Assembly: GCA_002069765.1 (NCBI GenBank)
Contig: MWBZ01000002.1
Location: 62,001 to 126,000 of the forward strand
Length of the DNA stretch: 64,000 nt
DNA from: a bacterium ADurb.Bin243
GTDB lineage: Bacteria > Muiribacteriota > UBA9980
Direction: 5' to 3'
Position numbers and translations under genes: made by a program. The notes below the pieces were generated by a model, which did not search any database, had not been told where the DNA came from, and worked only from the letters and a program-made list of their open reading frames with translations. Below are positions 27,641 through 36,337 of the stretch, piece after piece (the stretch's first letter is position 1; each line of letters opens with the position of its first letter).

Positions 27641-27678
27641 ATGGCTTATCTTTATGCTGGAATTTTATCTTAAGGCGG

Positions 27679-28077
27679 CTAGCCTTCTATGACTTTCACA
27701 TAAAACTCGCGCATGCGGGGGCCGTCGAATTCGCAAAAATAAACGCTCTGCCATGTGCCGAGTATTATTTCGCCCTGATCTATTATCAGCGTGAGAGAAG
27801 GGCTGAAAATCGACGACTTGATATGCGCGGCGGAGTTGCCTTCGCCGTGGGAGTAGTTATCGTTGAACGGAACGGCTTTGTTGAAATAGCCGATCATGTC
27901 GCTGACTACGTCCGGATCGGCGTTTTCGTTGATAGTGACGCCGGCCGTCGTGTGCGGCACGAATACCGTTATCAAACCGCTCTTTACCCGGCTTTCAGCG
28001 AGGGTCTTTTCGATCTGTCCGGTGATATTTAAAAATTCGACCCGCCTTGAAGTTTTTAGCGAAAAAGTCTTCAGCAT
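27679..28077 (-). CDS. yjbQ: YjbQ/UPF0047 family protein
   Basis: 132 residues. The family pattern is clear: GLITVFVPHTTAGVTINENADPDVVSDM, then HGEGNSAAHIKSSIFSPSLTLII and GEIILGTWQSVYFCEFDGPR. Some members have weak thiamin phosphate synthase activity in vitro, but the physiological role is uncertain. The conserved histidines and Glu form a metal-like site. Start set at ATG 28077; a GTG at 28098 would overlap the ssnA stop and has no ribosome site. It is the last gene of the preTA-ssnA-yjbQ unit, 5 nt after ssnA. Confidence 0.9.
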   Translation of the reverse strand: MLKTFSLKTSRRVEFLNITGQIEKTLAESRVKSGLITVFVPHTTAGVTINENADPDVVSDMIGYFNKAVPFNDNYSHGEGNSAAHIKSSIFSPSLTLIIDQGEIILGTWQSVYFCEFDGPRMREFYVKVIEG

Positions 28078-28082
28078 ACAGT

Positions 28083-29414
28083 TTAGAAACGCTCCCACAG
28101 GGATTTAGCTAATTTCTGCGCTTCGGCCGCGATTTTTTCTTCGTCGATATTGAGTTTTAAAACTTTGTTGTGCATGAGCAGCTTGCCGCTGGCGATAGTT
28201 GTATCCACGCTCGCGCCGCCGAGGCCGAAGCAAAGATGGCCCAGGAAGTTATTTTCGTCGAAGGGCGTGAACGGGATATAGTCGATGCAGATAACGTCGG
28301 CTATATTTCCGGCTTTGAGCTCGCCGAGGCCGAGGCCGTTGAAATGGCGGTTGGCTATCTTCGGGTTGTTGAAAGGCAGAAGCGTCGTTACTTCCATGAA
28401 GCCGCAGGAAGGATCGTTTTCCGCGAGGTGGCGTATCCACATTGCCGCTCTCATTTCTTCGAGCATATTTACGGTCATGGCGTCGGTGCCGAGACCTACC
28501 AGTATGCCTTTTTTACGCATCGAAATTATATCGGCGGTGCCGACGGCGTTATTCATGTTTGACTGAGGATTGTGAACTACCGCGGTATCGGTTTCTTTTA
28601 ATATTTCCATTTCGTCTTCGTTTATGTGGACGCAGTGGGCGCAAATGGTTTTAGGGCCGAGTATCCCGAATTTCTTGAATCTCTGGACTACGCGCGTTCT
28701 GAAGTTCTTGACGTTGTAATCCTGGTCCGAAAGCGCTTCGGCCGTGTGCACGTGAAAGCCGCTGCCAAGGCCGTCAGCCGCTTTGACGGCTTTTTCCATG
28801 GTTTTGTCGCTGATTGTGAACGAGGCGTGGAGGCCGAAAAGGGCCGAAAGCTGAGGGTCTTTTTCTTTATTGCAGCGTTTTATGAAGTTGGCGTTTTCTT
28901 CGATGCCCTCGTCGGCGATTTTATCGCCGTCGCGGTCGGATAATTCGTAGCAAAGCGAGGCGCGAAGGCCTGTTTCTTTAACTGCTTTAGCGATAACGTC
29001 CAGCGATCCGGTTATGGCGAACGGGCTTGCGTGATGGTCTATAAGGGTGGTGGTGCCGCGTTTGATCGCGTTGATCATAGGAAGCAGTGCGCTGTAGTAG
29101 CAGTCGTCGAGGACGAGTTTTTTGTCGAGGCGCCACCACAGGTTCTTTAAAACTTCGTTGAAATCTTTGGAAGGGTCGGCTTTGCCGAGGCCGCATACGA
29201 GCGTGGAATAAAAATGCATGTGCGCGTTTATAAATCCTGGCATTACGACTTTGCCGCGCGCGTCTATTACCGTGTCGTATTTATCTTTGAATTCGGCCGC
29301 CGGAGCGATTTTTTTTATCTTATCGCCTTCGATGAGCAGGGCGTGGCCGTGAAGGACTTTGTTGTTGTCTCCCAGAGTTACTATGATACCGTTTTTAATT
29401 AATATTGTCGACAT
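28083..29414 (-). CDS. ssnA: SsnA-type amidohydrolase/aminohydrolase
   Basis: 443 residues, the normal length for SsnA. A metal-dependent amidohydrolase of the cytosine deaminase-like group: GFINAHMHFYSTL gives the first His-x-His pair, GFHVHTAEA and ICAHCVHI further His ligands, and VGLGTDAMTVNML the catalytic Asp. SsnA proteins accompany selenium-dependent and purine- or hydantoin-breakdown genes in enteric bacteria and clostridia, but their exact substrate is not settled. It is paired here with a PreT-PreA fusion, suggesting a cyclic-amide or nucleobase substrate (inference). The ribosome site GGGAGG precedes ATG 29414. No xanthine dehydrogenase-like subunits are nearby. Confidence 0.88.
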   Translation of the reverse strand: MSTILIKNGIIVTLGDNNKVLHGHALLIEGDKIKKIAPAAEFKDKYDTVIDARGKVVMPGFINAHMHFYSTLVCGLGKADPSKDFNEVLKNLWWRLDKKLVLDDCYYSALLPMINAIKRGTTTLIDHHASPFAITGSLDVIAKAVKETGLRASLCYELSDRDGDKIADEGIEENANFIKRCNKEKDPQLSALFGLHASFTISDKTMEKAVKAADGLGSGFHVHTAEALSDQDYNVKNFRTRVVQRFKKFGILGPKTICAHCVHINEDEMEILKETDTAVVHNPQSNMNNAVGTADIISMRKKGILVGLGTDAMTVNMLEEMRAAMWIRHLAENDPSCGFMEVTTLLPFNNPKIANRHFNGLGLGELKAGNIADVICIDYIPFTPFDENNFLGHLCFGLGGASVDTTIASGKLLMHNKVLKLNIDEEKIAAEAQKLAKSLWERF

Positions 29415-29460
29415 TTACTGTTTTTCCTCCCGTGTTGAATTGCGTTTTTATTTTTGAAGT

Positions 29461-29526
29461 AAAGCTCTTTGCGGAGCTTTTTTATATTAACCAATAGTGA
29501 TTAACGGCCGGTAAAGGCCGTTAATC
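29461..29526 (-). repeat. two inverted repeats in the preTA-ssnA intergenic spacer
   Basis: AAAGCTC/GAGCTTT (29461-29480) and an 11-bp perfect stem GATTAACGGCC/GGCCGTTAATC (29499-29526). Both are inside the predicted operon mRNA. Neither has a clean T-run on the minus strand; they may act as processing or mRNA-stabilising hairpins, or as weak attenuators. Confidence 0.5.
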
Positions 29527-29565
29527 AAATTTATGAGTTAGCCGCGTTATTTTATTTTCAAGGTT

Positions 29566-32052
29566 TTAGCATTCTTTGAGAGCCGCGAGTTCTTTTTTGG
29601 TGCGCGCCCTCATCGAAATAGCCCCGCTGAAGCATTTCTGCGAGCAGATGCTGCAGCCGACGCATTTTTCGGGATCTGTAACGGGGAACCCTTTTTTGTC
29701 GTAAGAGATCGCAAGGTACGGGCAGCGTTTGCAGTTGCCGCACTGCATGCAAATCTCGTGGTTGGATTCGGAGATTTTCTTGACAGCCGTCAATTCCATG
29801 AAGCCCGTTACGGGGTTTGGAAGAGCGCGGCCTATGAGCTCTTTCATGGATTTTATGCCGCGTTCCTGCATGAGATGCGATACGCCGGAAACCAGTTCGC
29901 TGTAGATGCCTACGCCGTGTTTCATGGCTATAGTGCAGAACTGGACGGTTTTTACGCCGAGAGCGAGGAAATCGGCGGCGGCTTTATAATTCATGGGTCC
30001 GCCGTTTCCGGAGATGCTTATGCCGAGGCCTGAAACGTTAGCCAGCGTGAGGTTTGAAATGGGCGTTACGCCTTCGCCGCTCATGCCTACTACTACCGCT
30101 TCCTCCCACTGTTTTTTATCGCCTTTTCTGAAAGCGAGCGTCGGGAAAGTGTTGGCCAGGGTTACGCCGGCTTTCTTTTTAGGATATTTTGCGAAAACTT
30201 TTTTAATGGCGTTCATTATGGGGATTATCGAAGTGACCGCCGCGGTCAGCTTGAAGAGTTTGGGAATTTCGGGGTTTGAAATTTCCATTACCCAGTCGAT
30301 AATTTTAGCGGTTAATGCGGCGTTTTGCGATACGATATCGCCTTCGGTGCCGTCTCCGCCCTGCGGGCAGGAAAGGCTGTATTCGATGCCCATAGCGCCG
30401 GCTTTTTCGATTTTTACGGTGTTGGACTGCCATACTTTTTTATCGTTTTTGTCGTTGCCGGTAACGGGGCCGCCGGTGGAAGCCATGGTGAGCTTGGTCG
30501 GAAATTCTTTTACCAGCTTCTTGATTTCGGCGCAGACGCGGTCGAGAGGGTGTCCGGATACGTTATCGCAGTTGCCGTAAGTCTGAGGGGTTATCTGGAA
30601 CATGTATTCTGAAGGGATATGTATGTCTACCCCGTCGAAGGACGTTTTCATAACGCCGCCAGCCCAGCCGGCTTTATAAGCTTTTACCATCTGGTCGTAG
30701 CCGTCCGAAGGGGGAGCTGCCGATAATATGAACGGAGATTCTATTTTGCGTCCGAAGAAGTCGGTTTCCAGCGAAACAGGTTCGGGATTCCAGCCTTCTA
30801 CCGGCACATAGCTTTTTACCATTTTTTCGAATTTAGCGGGTTTCTTTTTGTTGAGTACGTCGAAAATTTGAACGGCTACGTTTTTGCCTGCGGCTACCGC
30901 TTCTACGACCGTGGTGGGGCCGTTTACGCAGTCGCCGGCGTAGAATATTTTAGGATCTTCGATCATCGTTGCCGCAGAGCGGTTGCCGATGGCGATTATT
31001 ACCATATCCACATAGCCGCGTACCTGTTCGCTGCCCGCTACGTCTTTTATGTCTTTAAGGCTGAATTTTTTGCCGGTGAGCTCCACTTTCATGGTTTTTA
31101 TGCCGGCGATTTTTTTGCCTTTGATTATGATTTCGGAAACTTTGGTGCGGCCGTTCATGTCTACGCCGCTTACCGTGAGTTCGTGCATTTCTTTCTGGGT
31201 GAGAGGCATTTCCGAAAGATTTTCCAGGGCGTACATTTCTACTTTTTTAGCGCCGTTGGCTTTGGCGGTGACGGCGCAATCCCATGCCACGGAGCCGCCG
31301 CCTATAACCGCGACGCTGCCGGAGCATTTATATTTTTTCTGGTTTTTAAGATATTCCAGCGAATAAACGGCGTGTTCCGCGCCGGGGATATTCATTTTTA
31401 TGGGCGACCATAATCCGGTAGCCACGCAAACCGCGTCGTATCCCTGCTTTAAAAGGTCTTTAGGGTTTTCGATGGGTTTTTTCGTTTTGAGCGTTATGTC
31501 GCCGAGGCCGAGGACGAATTCGATGTCGGTTTCAAGTATTTTTTTGTCGAGCCTGTAATCCGGTATGGTATTGCAGGCGCCGCCCGGTTTGGAGTCGGCT
31601 TCAAATATATCAATTTTGCAGCCTTTTTGAGCCAGAGAAGCCGCTACGGCCAGGCCGGCGGGGCCGGCGCCTATGACGGCGACTTTTTTGCCGCAGGATT
31701 TGGCTTTTTTAAATTTCGGGAACGCTCCGAGCTTCTTTGCGCGCTCTACGATGCTGGCCTGAAGCGAGGGAATTTCGATAGGCCAGTCGAATTTTTTATG
31801 CGAGCACATGGCCATGCAGTGCTTGTCGGGGCATACCGCGCCGCATATCCCGCCGAGCGGGTTATAACTCATTATCTCACCTGCCGCCCTTAAAAAATCC
31901 TGTTTGTTTTTAAGACGGGCAGCCATAATAAAGTCCGCCGGAGAGCAGTCTGCCGGGCAGCCTTTCTTGCATGGTTTGTCTTCGCAAAATTCGCAGCGGG
32001 CCATTTCGGCTTCGAGCTGTGCGTCTGTGAGATACGGATTGTTAGTGAACAT
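29566..32052 (-). CDS. fused PreT-PreA, dihydropyrimidine-dehydrogenase-like oxidoreductase
   Basis: 828 residues in the domain order of eukaryotic DPYD. Residues 20-95 hold an N-terminal Fe-S region with two cysteine sets (CEFCEDKPCKKGC and CGAVCPDKHCMAMC). Residues about 120-400 are an FAD/NAD(P)H half (KKVAVIGAGPAGLAVA; VAVIGGGSVAWDCA; FYAGDCVNGP). Residues about 430-770 are an FMN barrel (VSLETDFFGRKIESPFILSAAPP; IEYSLSCPQ). Residues 775-815 are two [4Fe-4S] ferredoxin motifs. PreT and PreA normally form two polypeptides in bacteria and reduce uracil or thymine with NADH. The exact substrate here is open, since the active-site loop differs from DPYD. AAGGAG precedes the ATG at 32052. It heads an operon with ssnA and yjbQ. 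Confidence 0.85.
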   Translation of the reverse strand: MFTNNPYLTDAQLEAEMARCEFCEDKPCKKGCPADCSPADFIMAARLKNKQDFLRAAGEIMSYNPLGGICGAVCPDKHCMAMCSHKKFDWPIEIPSLQASIVERAKKLGAFPKFKKAKSCGKKVAVIGAGPAGLAVAASLAQKGCKIDIFEADSKPGGACNTIPDYRLDKKILETDIEFVLGLGDITLKTKKPIENPKDLLKQGYDAVCVATGLWSPIKMNIPGAEHAVYSLEYLKNQKKYKCSGSVAVIGGGSVAWDCAVTAKANGAKKVEMYALENLSEMPLTQKEMHELTVSGVDMNGRTKVSEIIIKGKKIAGIKTMKVELTGKKFSLKDIKDVAGSEQVRGYVDMVIIAIGNRSAATMIEDPKIFYAGDCVNGPTTVVEAVAAGKNVAVQIFDVLNKKKPAKFEKMVKSYVPVEGWNPEPVSLETDFFGRKIESPFILSAAPPSDGYDQMVKAYKAGWAGGVMKTSFDGVDIHIPSEYMFQITPQTYGNCDNVSGHPLDRVCAEIKKLVKEFPTKLTMASTGGPVTGNDKNDKKVWQSNTVKIEKAGAMGIEYSLSCPQGGDGTEGDIVSQNAALTAKIIDWVMEISNPEIPKLFKLTAAVTSIIPIMNAIKKVFAKYPKKKAGVTLANTFPTLAFRKGDKKQWEEAVVVGMSGEGVTPISNLTLANVSGLGISISGNGGPMNYKAAADFLALGVKTVQFCTIAMKHGVGIYSELVSGVSHLMQERGIKSMKELIGRALPNPVTGFMELTAVKKISESNHEICMQCGNCKRCPYLAISYDKKGFPVTDPEKCVGCSICSQKCFSGAISMRARTKKELAALKEC

Positions 32053-32121
32053 ATATTGACTCCTTACCTTGAATTTATTTTTGGTCCCCTAATTAGGTAA
32101 AAATTTATTTTTTTGAGTTAT

Positions 32122-32150
32122 ATTATACCACTTTAAATGCCATAAGTCAA
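32122..32150 (-). promoter_or_regulatory. sigma70 promoter of the preTA-ssnA-yjbQ operon
   Basis: On the minus strand TTGACT (32150-32145), 17 bp, TATAAT (32127-32122). Confidence 0.8.
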
Positions 32151-32249
32151 AAAAAACGATTAAAAACATCTAAAAAAGATTTTAATGCTTTAATCGAATT
32201 GACGGGGATTTTGTTTTTAAAAGCGCAATAAAATAAAGCTTCAAAAAAA

Positions 32250-32990
32250 TCAGGATGGAAAGTTGAAGTTTATCTGTGAAAAATTACTTTTCAGCTTTTC
32301 GATATCGGCAAAAAGTTTATTAACTTCAGCGCAAATTTCATCGATTTCGAATCTGGCGGAAGAGCTTTTCGAAATGCACAAATTGGCTATTTTAAGTTTG
32401 ACGATGTCGAAGTAATTGCTGCTGCGAGCCATTTCGAGATCGATGAGCCTGACCATTCGTTCTCCATTCGAGTAGCTGGCAAGGGTCTCGTTTATCATGG
32501 CGAGCGCTTTAGCGTATTCTTCGCGGAGCGCGGGGTCCTGCTCTACTCTTATTCTTGCGGTGTATTCCGCCTGCTTGACACGCAGGCCGTTAGCGTCGAC
32601 CGAAGAAAGATACTGTTCCATTTGAGACGCGCGGCGTCCGAGCTCTAAATTGGCGTTGAAAAGCCCCTCAAGAACGCCGTTCAAATCTTCTAAAAGCGGC
32701 CCGACGGTTTTGTCGCCGAGAAAGGAGCCGCTTATTTCTTCGAAATTTTTTCGCAGCGCGGTTATCATTTTTGAATATTTTATGGAAAGGCCTTCTTCGC
32801 GCACTTCGATTTCGGCGTCTGAAACGAAATTTTTATTACGCCCGCCGGCCAGCATTTTTTTTACGGCGTAAATTGCGTATAAAACTATGATCAGAACCAG
32901 CGCCGGATAAATCAGCGCCGATATGAAGCGCAGCAGAAGAACCAGCGACGCGAAGATTATTACGGTGAAAATTATTATATTGTAGTCCAT
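32250..32990 (-). CDS. membrane-anchored coiled-coil protein of unknown function
   Basis: 246 residues from ATG 32990, which follows GGAGG; a longer ORF form upstream overlaps the preceding spacer and lacks a ribosome site. Residues 4-45 contain two hydrophobic segments separated by Arg, then a Lys/Arg-rich cytoplasmic turn. The rest is alpha-helical and charged, with coiled-coil character, and ends in a Phe/Asn-rich tail. No family recognised. It is the last gene of the GH16-Cache-TPR operon, 77 nt after the TPR gene. Confidence 0.6.
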   Translation of the reverse strand: MDYNIIIFTVIIFASLVLLLRFISALIYPALVLIIVLYAIYAVKKMLAGGRNKNFVSDAEIEVREEGLSIKYSKMITALRKNFEEISGSFLGDKTVGPLLEDLNGVLEGLFNANLELGRRASQMEQYLSSVDANGLRVKQAEYTARIRVEQDPALREEYAKALAMINETLASYSNGERMVRLIDLEMARSSNYFDIVKLKIANLCISKSSSARFEIDEICAEVNKLFADIEKLKSNFSQINFNFPS

Positions 32991-33066
32991 GAGCGTGCCT
33001 CCATAAACTGGCTTTAAAGTGTAACAACGGCCGGTCCGGGTGTTATAGCCCGGGATTAAAAGTTTT

Positions 33067-33657
33067 TTATGCGAACGGGACGTGTTCCGGGTCAATTTCC
33101 ACTACTTTATCAAGGCACTTGAGCGCCTCGTCGGTCTTATTGAGGCGGGCGTAATTCGCGCTCATGGCGTGCCACGCGTCGGAAAAAGCCGGATTGATCC
33201 TAAGGGCGTTTTCCAGGCATTCGATAGCTTCTGTATAACGAGCCAGCTTGTTCAAGGCGATGCTTTTCCTGAAAAGGATTACGGCGTTGCGCGGCCATGC
33301 CGCCAGCGCCATATCGAAAGAGTCGATCGCTTCCTTGTACATTCCAAGCTCCAGCATAGCGTTTCCTTCGTTATACCATGTTTCGATATCTTCTTCGCTT
33401 GCTTTTTTTTCGCCCGGCTCTTCCTTATGCTCCATTTTTTCGATAAGCTTTTCGCGTATAGCTCGAGCCTTTTGATGTTTCGGGTCCATTTTCAATATTT
33501 TATTGAAGCTCAGAAGTGCGAGTTTAAAATTCGAAGCCTTAATATGAGATAGGCCTTCGGCGTACATCAGCGCTATTTGCGACTCCTGGTTTTCTTCCGC
33601 CAAGGCTGTTGCCGGGGTCAGGACGCGCGATAATATTTCAAAAAAAATTCGAGTCAT
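33067..33657 (-). CDS. TPR-repeat protein
   Basis: 196 residues. The first about 22 residues are hydrophobic and end ATALAEE, so export is possible. Four TPR units can be seen: ALMYAEGLSHIKASNFKLALLSFNKIL, ETWYNEGNAMLELGMYKEAIDSFDMAL, AVILFRKSIALNKLARYTEAIECLENAL, and SDAWHAMSANYARLNKTDEALKCLDKVV. TPRs are protein-binding scaffolds. Start ATG 33657 follows AAGGAG. It lies 10 nt downstream of the Cache gene and is part of the same operon. Confidence 0.8.
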   Translation of the reverse strand: MTRIFFEILSRVLTPATALAEENQESQIALMYAEGLSHIKASNFKLALLSFNKILKMDPKHQKARAIREKLIEKMEHKEEPGEKKASEEDIETWYNEGNAMLELGMYKEAIDSFDMALAAWPRNAVILFRKSIALNKLARYTEAIECLENALRINPAFSDAWHAMSANYARLNKTDEALKCLDKVVEIDPEHVPFA

Positions 33658-33667
33658 TTGCCGCTCC

Positions 33668-34948
33668 TTATTTTACCTTTATTATGTAGTAGAACATTCC
33701 GACCATTTTTCCGCCGCTTTTCACAGGATAAAGATAAAACTTTCCGGTTCCGCCTTCGACGAGCTGCAGCGAAAAACTTTTGAACGCGCCCGAAGCGAAA
33801 CTGTCTACGAAAATTTTATCCCTGGGCGTTTTAATCGGCTTATAATCGTAATCTTTGAAACTTTTTTCGACGGGATATCCGCCCCTGGAGATAATATTTT
33901 TATCTATCCACTGCGCGCTGTATATTTGCGGGTTGTTTTCGTAAAAACTTTTGATCATGCCTTGCGCCGCTTCCGCGTTTAGCGTTTCGACGCAGGAGAT
34001 GAAGCCGGGTTCGTTGATAAGCGCTTCCGCGGCCGATGATAGTTTTTTTTCAGTTTCCTCGAGAGATGAAACGTCTTTTTCCAGGAGGTTTTCTATATTC
34101 GAATTCGAAGCCATGATAAGCCGCCATTTGGTGTCGAAAAGGCCGCAGGTGAGCCAGTAAACGTTTCTTTTCACTTCGCCTGCGAGTGCGGCTTCGGAAG
34201 TGGACGCGCCGGGCCCGCCGGCGAAAATTAGTTCGGCCGAGCCGCTTTCATCGCGCTTTATGGCCGCGGCGATCTCTTCGAAATTTTTGATATTTTTAAA
34301 CATATTTTTTTCGAATATGTTCTGCGCTATTTCTTCTCTGGCCTGGCTGAAAAGCAGAACGCCGTCGGTTTGGACTAGAAGAACCGTAACGGGAAGGCCC
34401 GATATTAGAGGAGATAAAATGTCGTGGAAGAATAGCTCCGGTTTTATCAGTATGCTTACCGAGCCTATGAATTTAGAATTTTCCCCGATTACCGGGTAGT
34501 GGAGCGAAACTGATTTGAACTTTTGAACCGATTCGAAGATATCGCTCAGTATGGGCTTTCTGGTTTCCTTAAGCCTGACGTAATGCGCCTGACCGCTTAT
34601 ATCCATGCCCTCCGAAGACTTGAATTCGGCCGGCTCTATTACGGCGAGTTTTCCGTCCGGGCTTACTATGGCGCAATTGGTAATATAAGGATATTTTTTG
34701 CATATTTCAAGAATTTCTTTTCTTGATTCAGGGGCGTTAATGCCCTGTGAAGCTATATGATCGGTCGTGTGCGCAAGTTCGACGCCGAGCCTGTAAAAAT
34801 AATTGACGATATGCTTATTTACTATCTGCAGGAAAGGCGGTATGGCTTTTTCGGCCGCAGCGGCCCGGTCCGTCCGGCACCATGCGGCTGCGAAAATAAT
34901 TATTACCGTAAAGATGGCGAGAAAAATCGAGTTTGAAATTTTTTTCAT
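33668..34948 (-). CDS. exported Cache-domain protein without an output domain
   Basis: 426 residues. An N-terminal membrane/signal segment (5-22) is followed by a Cache (PDC-like) sensor fold: RKEILEICKKYPYITNCAIVSPDGKLA, then GQAHYVRLKETRKPILSDIF and KSVSLHYPVIGENSKFIGSVSILIKPELFF, the usual pattern of extracellular small-ligand sensors. A second region of similar size follows (about 300-426: QIYSAQWIDKNIISRGGYPVE, then GKFYLYPVKSGGKMVGMFYYII), suggesting tandem sensory domains. There is no histidine kinase, GGDEF or chemotaxis domain and no second membrane span. It could be a periplasmic binding partner. The start overlaps the stop of the GH16-like gene (TAATG) behind GGGAGG. Confidence 0.7.
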   Translation of the reverse strand: MKKISNSIFLAIFTVIIIFAAAWCRTDRAAAAEKAIPPFLQIVNKHIVNYFYRLGVELAHTTDHIASQGINAPESRKEILEICKKYPYITNCAIVSPDGKLAVIEPAEFKSSEGMDISGQAHYVRLKETRKPILSDIFESVQKFKSVSLHYPVIGENSKFIGSVSILIKPELFFHDILSPLISGLPVTVLLVQTDGVLLFSQAREEIAQNIFEKNMFKNIKNFEEIAAAIKRDESGSAELIFAGGPGASTSEAALAGEVKRNVYWLTCGLFDTKWRLIMASNSNIENLLEKDVSSLEETEKKLSSAAEALINEPGFISCVETLNAEAAQGMIKSFYENNPQIYSAQWIDKNIISRGGYPVEKSFKDYDYKPIKTPRDKIFVDSFASGAFKSFSLQLVEGGTGKFYLYPVKSGGKMVGMFYYIIKVK

Positions 34949-36093
34949 TATTTCCTCCCGGGGTTTAAACTTATATATTTAATTTCTTTGATCGCGGTAG
35001 CGTAGCCCGTGCATGCGGCATCGCCGTTTTCCAGCGGCTGGAATTCTTTCCAGGACGGAAACCACGAGTTGAAATATATTTTCATGTTTTCTCCAGTCGG
35101 CACTTTAGGAGTTGCTCCTCCGCCGGATATGGTTCCGATCAATACGGAGTCGGCGTAAAAATCTACTCTGTCGCCTTCATGGCTTATCGAATAGGCGTGC
35201 GGCCCGTCCGACGGGTCGAAATCCAGAACCGTTTCTATATGTCCGGCCGGGTCGCCTCCGCCGATGAAGGTGCTCAGCCAGACGCGCCGGGAGCCGTCGT
35301 TGAATATTTCTATGGTTATTTCATCTTCCGTGGCCGGATCGAAAAGAAAGAAGCCGGTTACGCTTTTGAGCTTATTCGCGGCCTGGCGAGATTGCGGAAT
35401 TTTTATGAAGGCGTCGAATCGCCCGCGTGAAAAGGTTTTGACGGATTCGAGTTCGCCTCCGTCAAAAGTGCCGGCTGTAATCTCCAGAAGCGCAGACCCG
35501 TCTTTATCCTTACGCGCCGCGTTTTTCCACAGAAGCCTTCCGCGGTTTCCGAGCGGTTTTATGCAATCGGGCGAGGGTTTAAATTCGATGCCTGAAATGT
35601 TTATGATTTTTTCCATATTCCTGTTAAATGCGTAAAAGGCTTTTATGCGGTCGGCAAAGTCGTATCTGCGAGCGTTTTTTGTTCCCGGCGGCGCGCTCCA
35701 GACGGCCATTCTTACTTTAAAATCGCCGCTTTTAAACGAGCCGTCGTCTGCGACGCGCCACGGCAGAGTTATAGATTGTGATAAGGCCCCGCCCGCGAGA
35801 GTTACCGGACCGGTATAAGGGGCGTCATGCCATCTGCCTCCCGGGTCGCAGACGCTTTTTCCTATCCAGACGCTGAGGGTTTCGTCAAGGTTGTTTTTTA
35901 TAGATAGCGATGAATAAGCTATATCGCCGCAATTGAATTTGCCGGAAGCCGGCTCGAAGGCCGCTATTTTTACTAAAACGTCCGCCGGCCCTCCGCTCGC
36001 GGAAAAAAGCGGAACGGCAAAAATAAATGCGGCTAATATGAACGCCGGCGTTAAAAACCGGACGCGGCCGGGATCAGCGAATAATTTTATCAA
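34948..36093 (-). CDS. secreted GH16-like (beta-glucanase fold) protein with altered catalytic motif
   Basis: 381 residues. Signal peptide at about 1-32. An N-terminal beta domain resembling a BsuPI- or CARDB-like Ig fold is followed, from about residue 165, by a concanavalin-like GH16 pattern: TFSRGRFDAFIKIPQ, GFFLFDPATEDEITIEIF, PHAYSISHEGDRVDFYADSVLIG and MKIYFNSWFPSWKEF. In GH16 enzymes the central motif is ExDxE with two catalytic Glu and one Asp; here it reads Glu258-Ile-Thr260-Ile-Glu262, so the middle Asp is Thr. Both Glu are kept. Activity may be reduced or changed, or the protein may be a glucan-binding module. The start is TTG at 36093; no upstream in-frame ATG is available. Confidence 0.7.
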   Translation of the reverse strand: MIKLFADPGRVRFLTPAFILAAFIFAVPLFSASGGPADVLVKIAAFEPASGKFNCGDIAYSSLSIKNNLDETLSVWIGKSVCDPGGRWHDAPYTGPVTLAGGALSQSITLPWRVADDGSFKSGDFKVRMAVWSAPPGTKNARRYDFADRIKAFYAFNRNMEKIINISGIEFKPSPDCIKPLGNRGRLLWKNAARKDKDGSALLEITAGTFDGGELESVKTFSRGRFDAFIKIPQSRQAANKLKSVTGFFLFDPATEDEITIEIFNDGSRRVWLSTFIGGGDPAGHIETVLDFDPSDGPHAYSISHEGDRVDFYADSVLIGTISGGGATPKVPTGENMKIYFNSWFPSWKEFQPLENGDAACTGYATAIKEIKYISLNPGRK

Positions 36094-36147
36094 AAAAACG
36101 CCGCCTTTTTATTATTGATTTAATTTAAATTTTTGTGGTTCCTGATT

Positions 36148-36176
36148 ATTATATACAATGGATTTATTTTAATCAA
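36148..36176 (-). promoter_or_regulatory. sigma70 promoter of the GH16-Cache-TPR operon
   Basis: On the minus strand TTGATT (36176-36171), 17 bp, TATAAT (36153-36148). Confidence 0.75.
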
Positions 36177-36211
36177 CTTAATTTTTCAAAAAATTTAAAG
36201 TTCAGTTTTTA

Positions 36212-36247
36212 GCTTTTATAAAATAAAAAGGCGGGCTTGCGCCCGCC
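36212..36247 (-). terminator. terminator of hsp20
   Basis: GGCGGGC (36230-36236) / GCCCGCC (36241-36247) with a TTGC loop; on the minus strand it is followed by TTTTTATTTTAT. Confidence 0.85.
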
Positions 36248-36286
36248 TGATTATGCGTTTCAACGCTCGAGAGTGATTTTTATGAG

Positions 36287-36313
36287 CACGTTCAGAATGA
36301 TTTTGTGAACGTG
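36287..36313 (-). repeat. inverted repeat in the 3' region of the hsp20 transcript
   Basis: CACGTTCA (36287-36294) / TGAACGTG (36306-36313) with an 11-nt loop between the hsp20 stop and its terminator. No T-run follows. Confidence 0.4.
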
Positions 36314-36337
36314 GGCCTGCGGCAAAGAGCCGTTAAA

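Noticed and set aside
29566-32052. Missing catalytic cysteine in the DPYD-like active-site loop as a sign of a dead enzyme
   Set aside because: In the loop after LSCPQG there is Ser/Val instead of the mammalian Cys, but bacterial PreA proteins also vary there, so this is not diagnostic.
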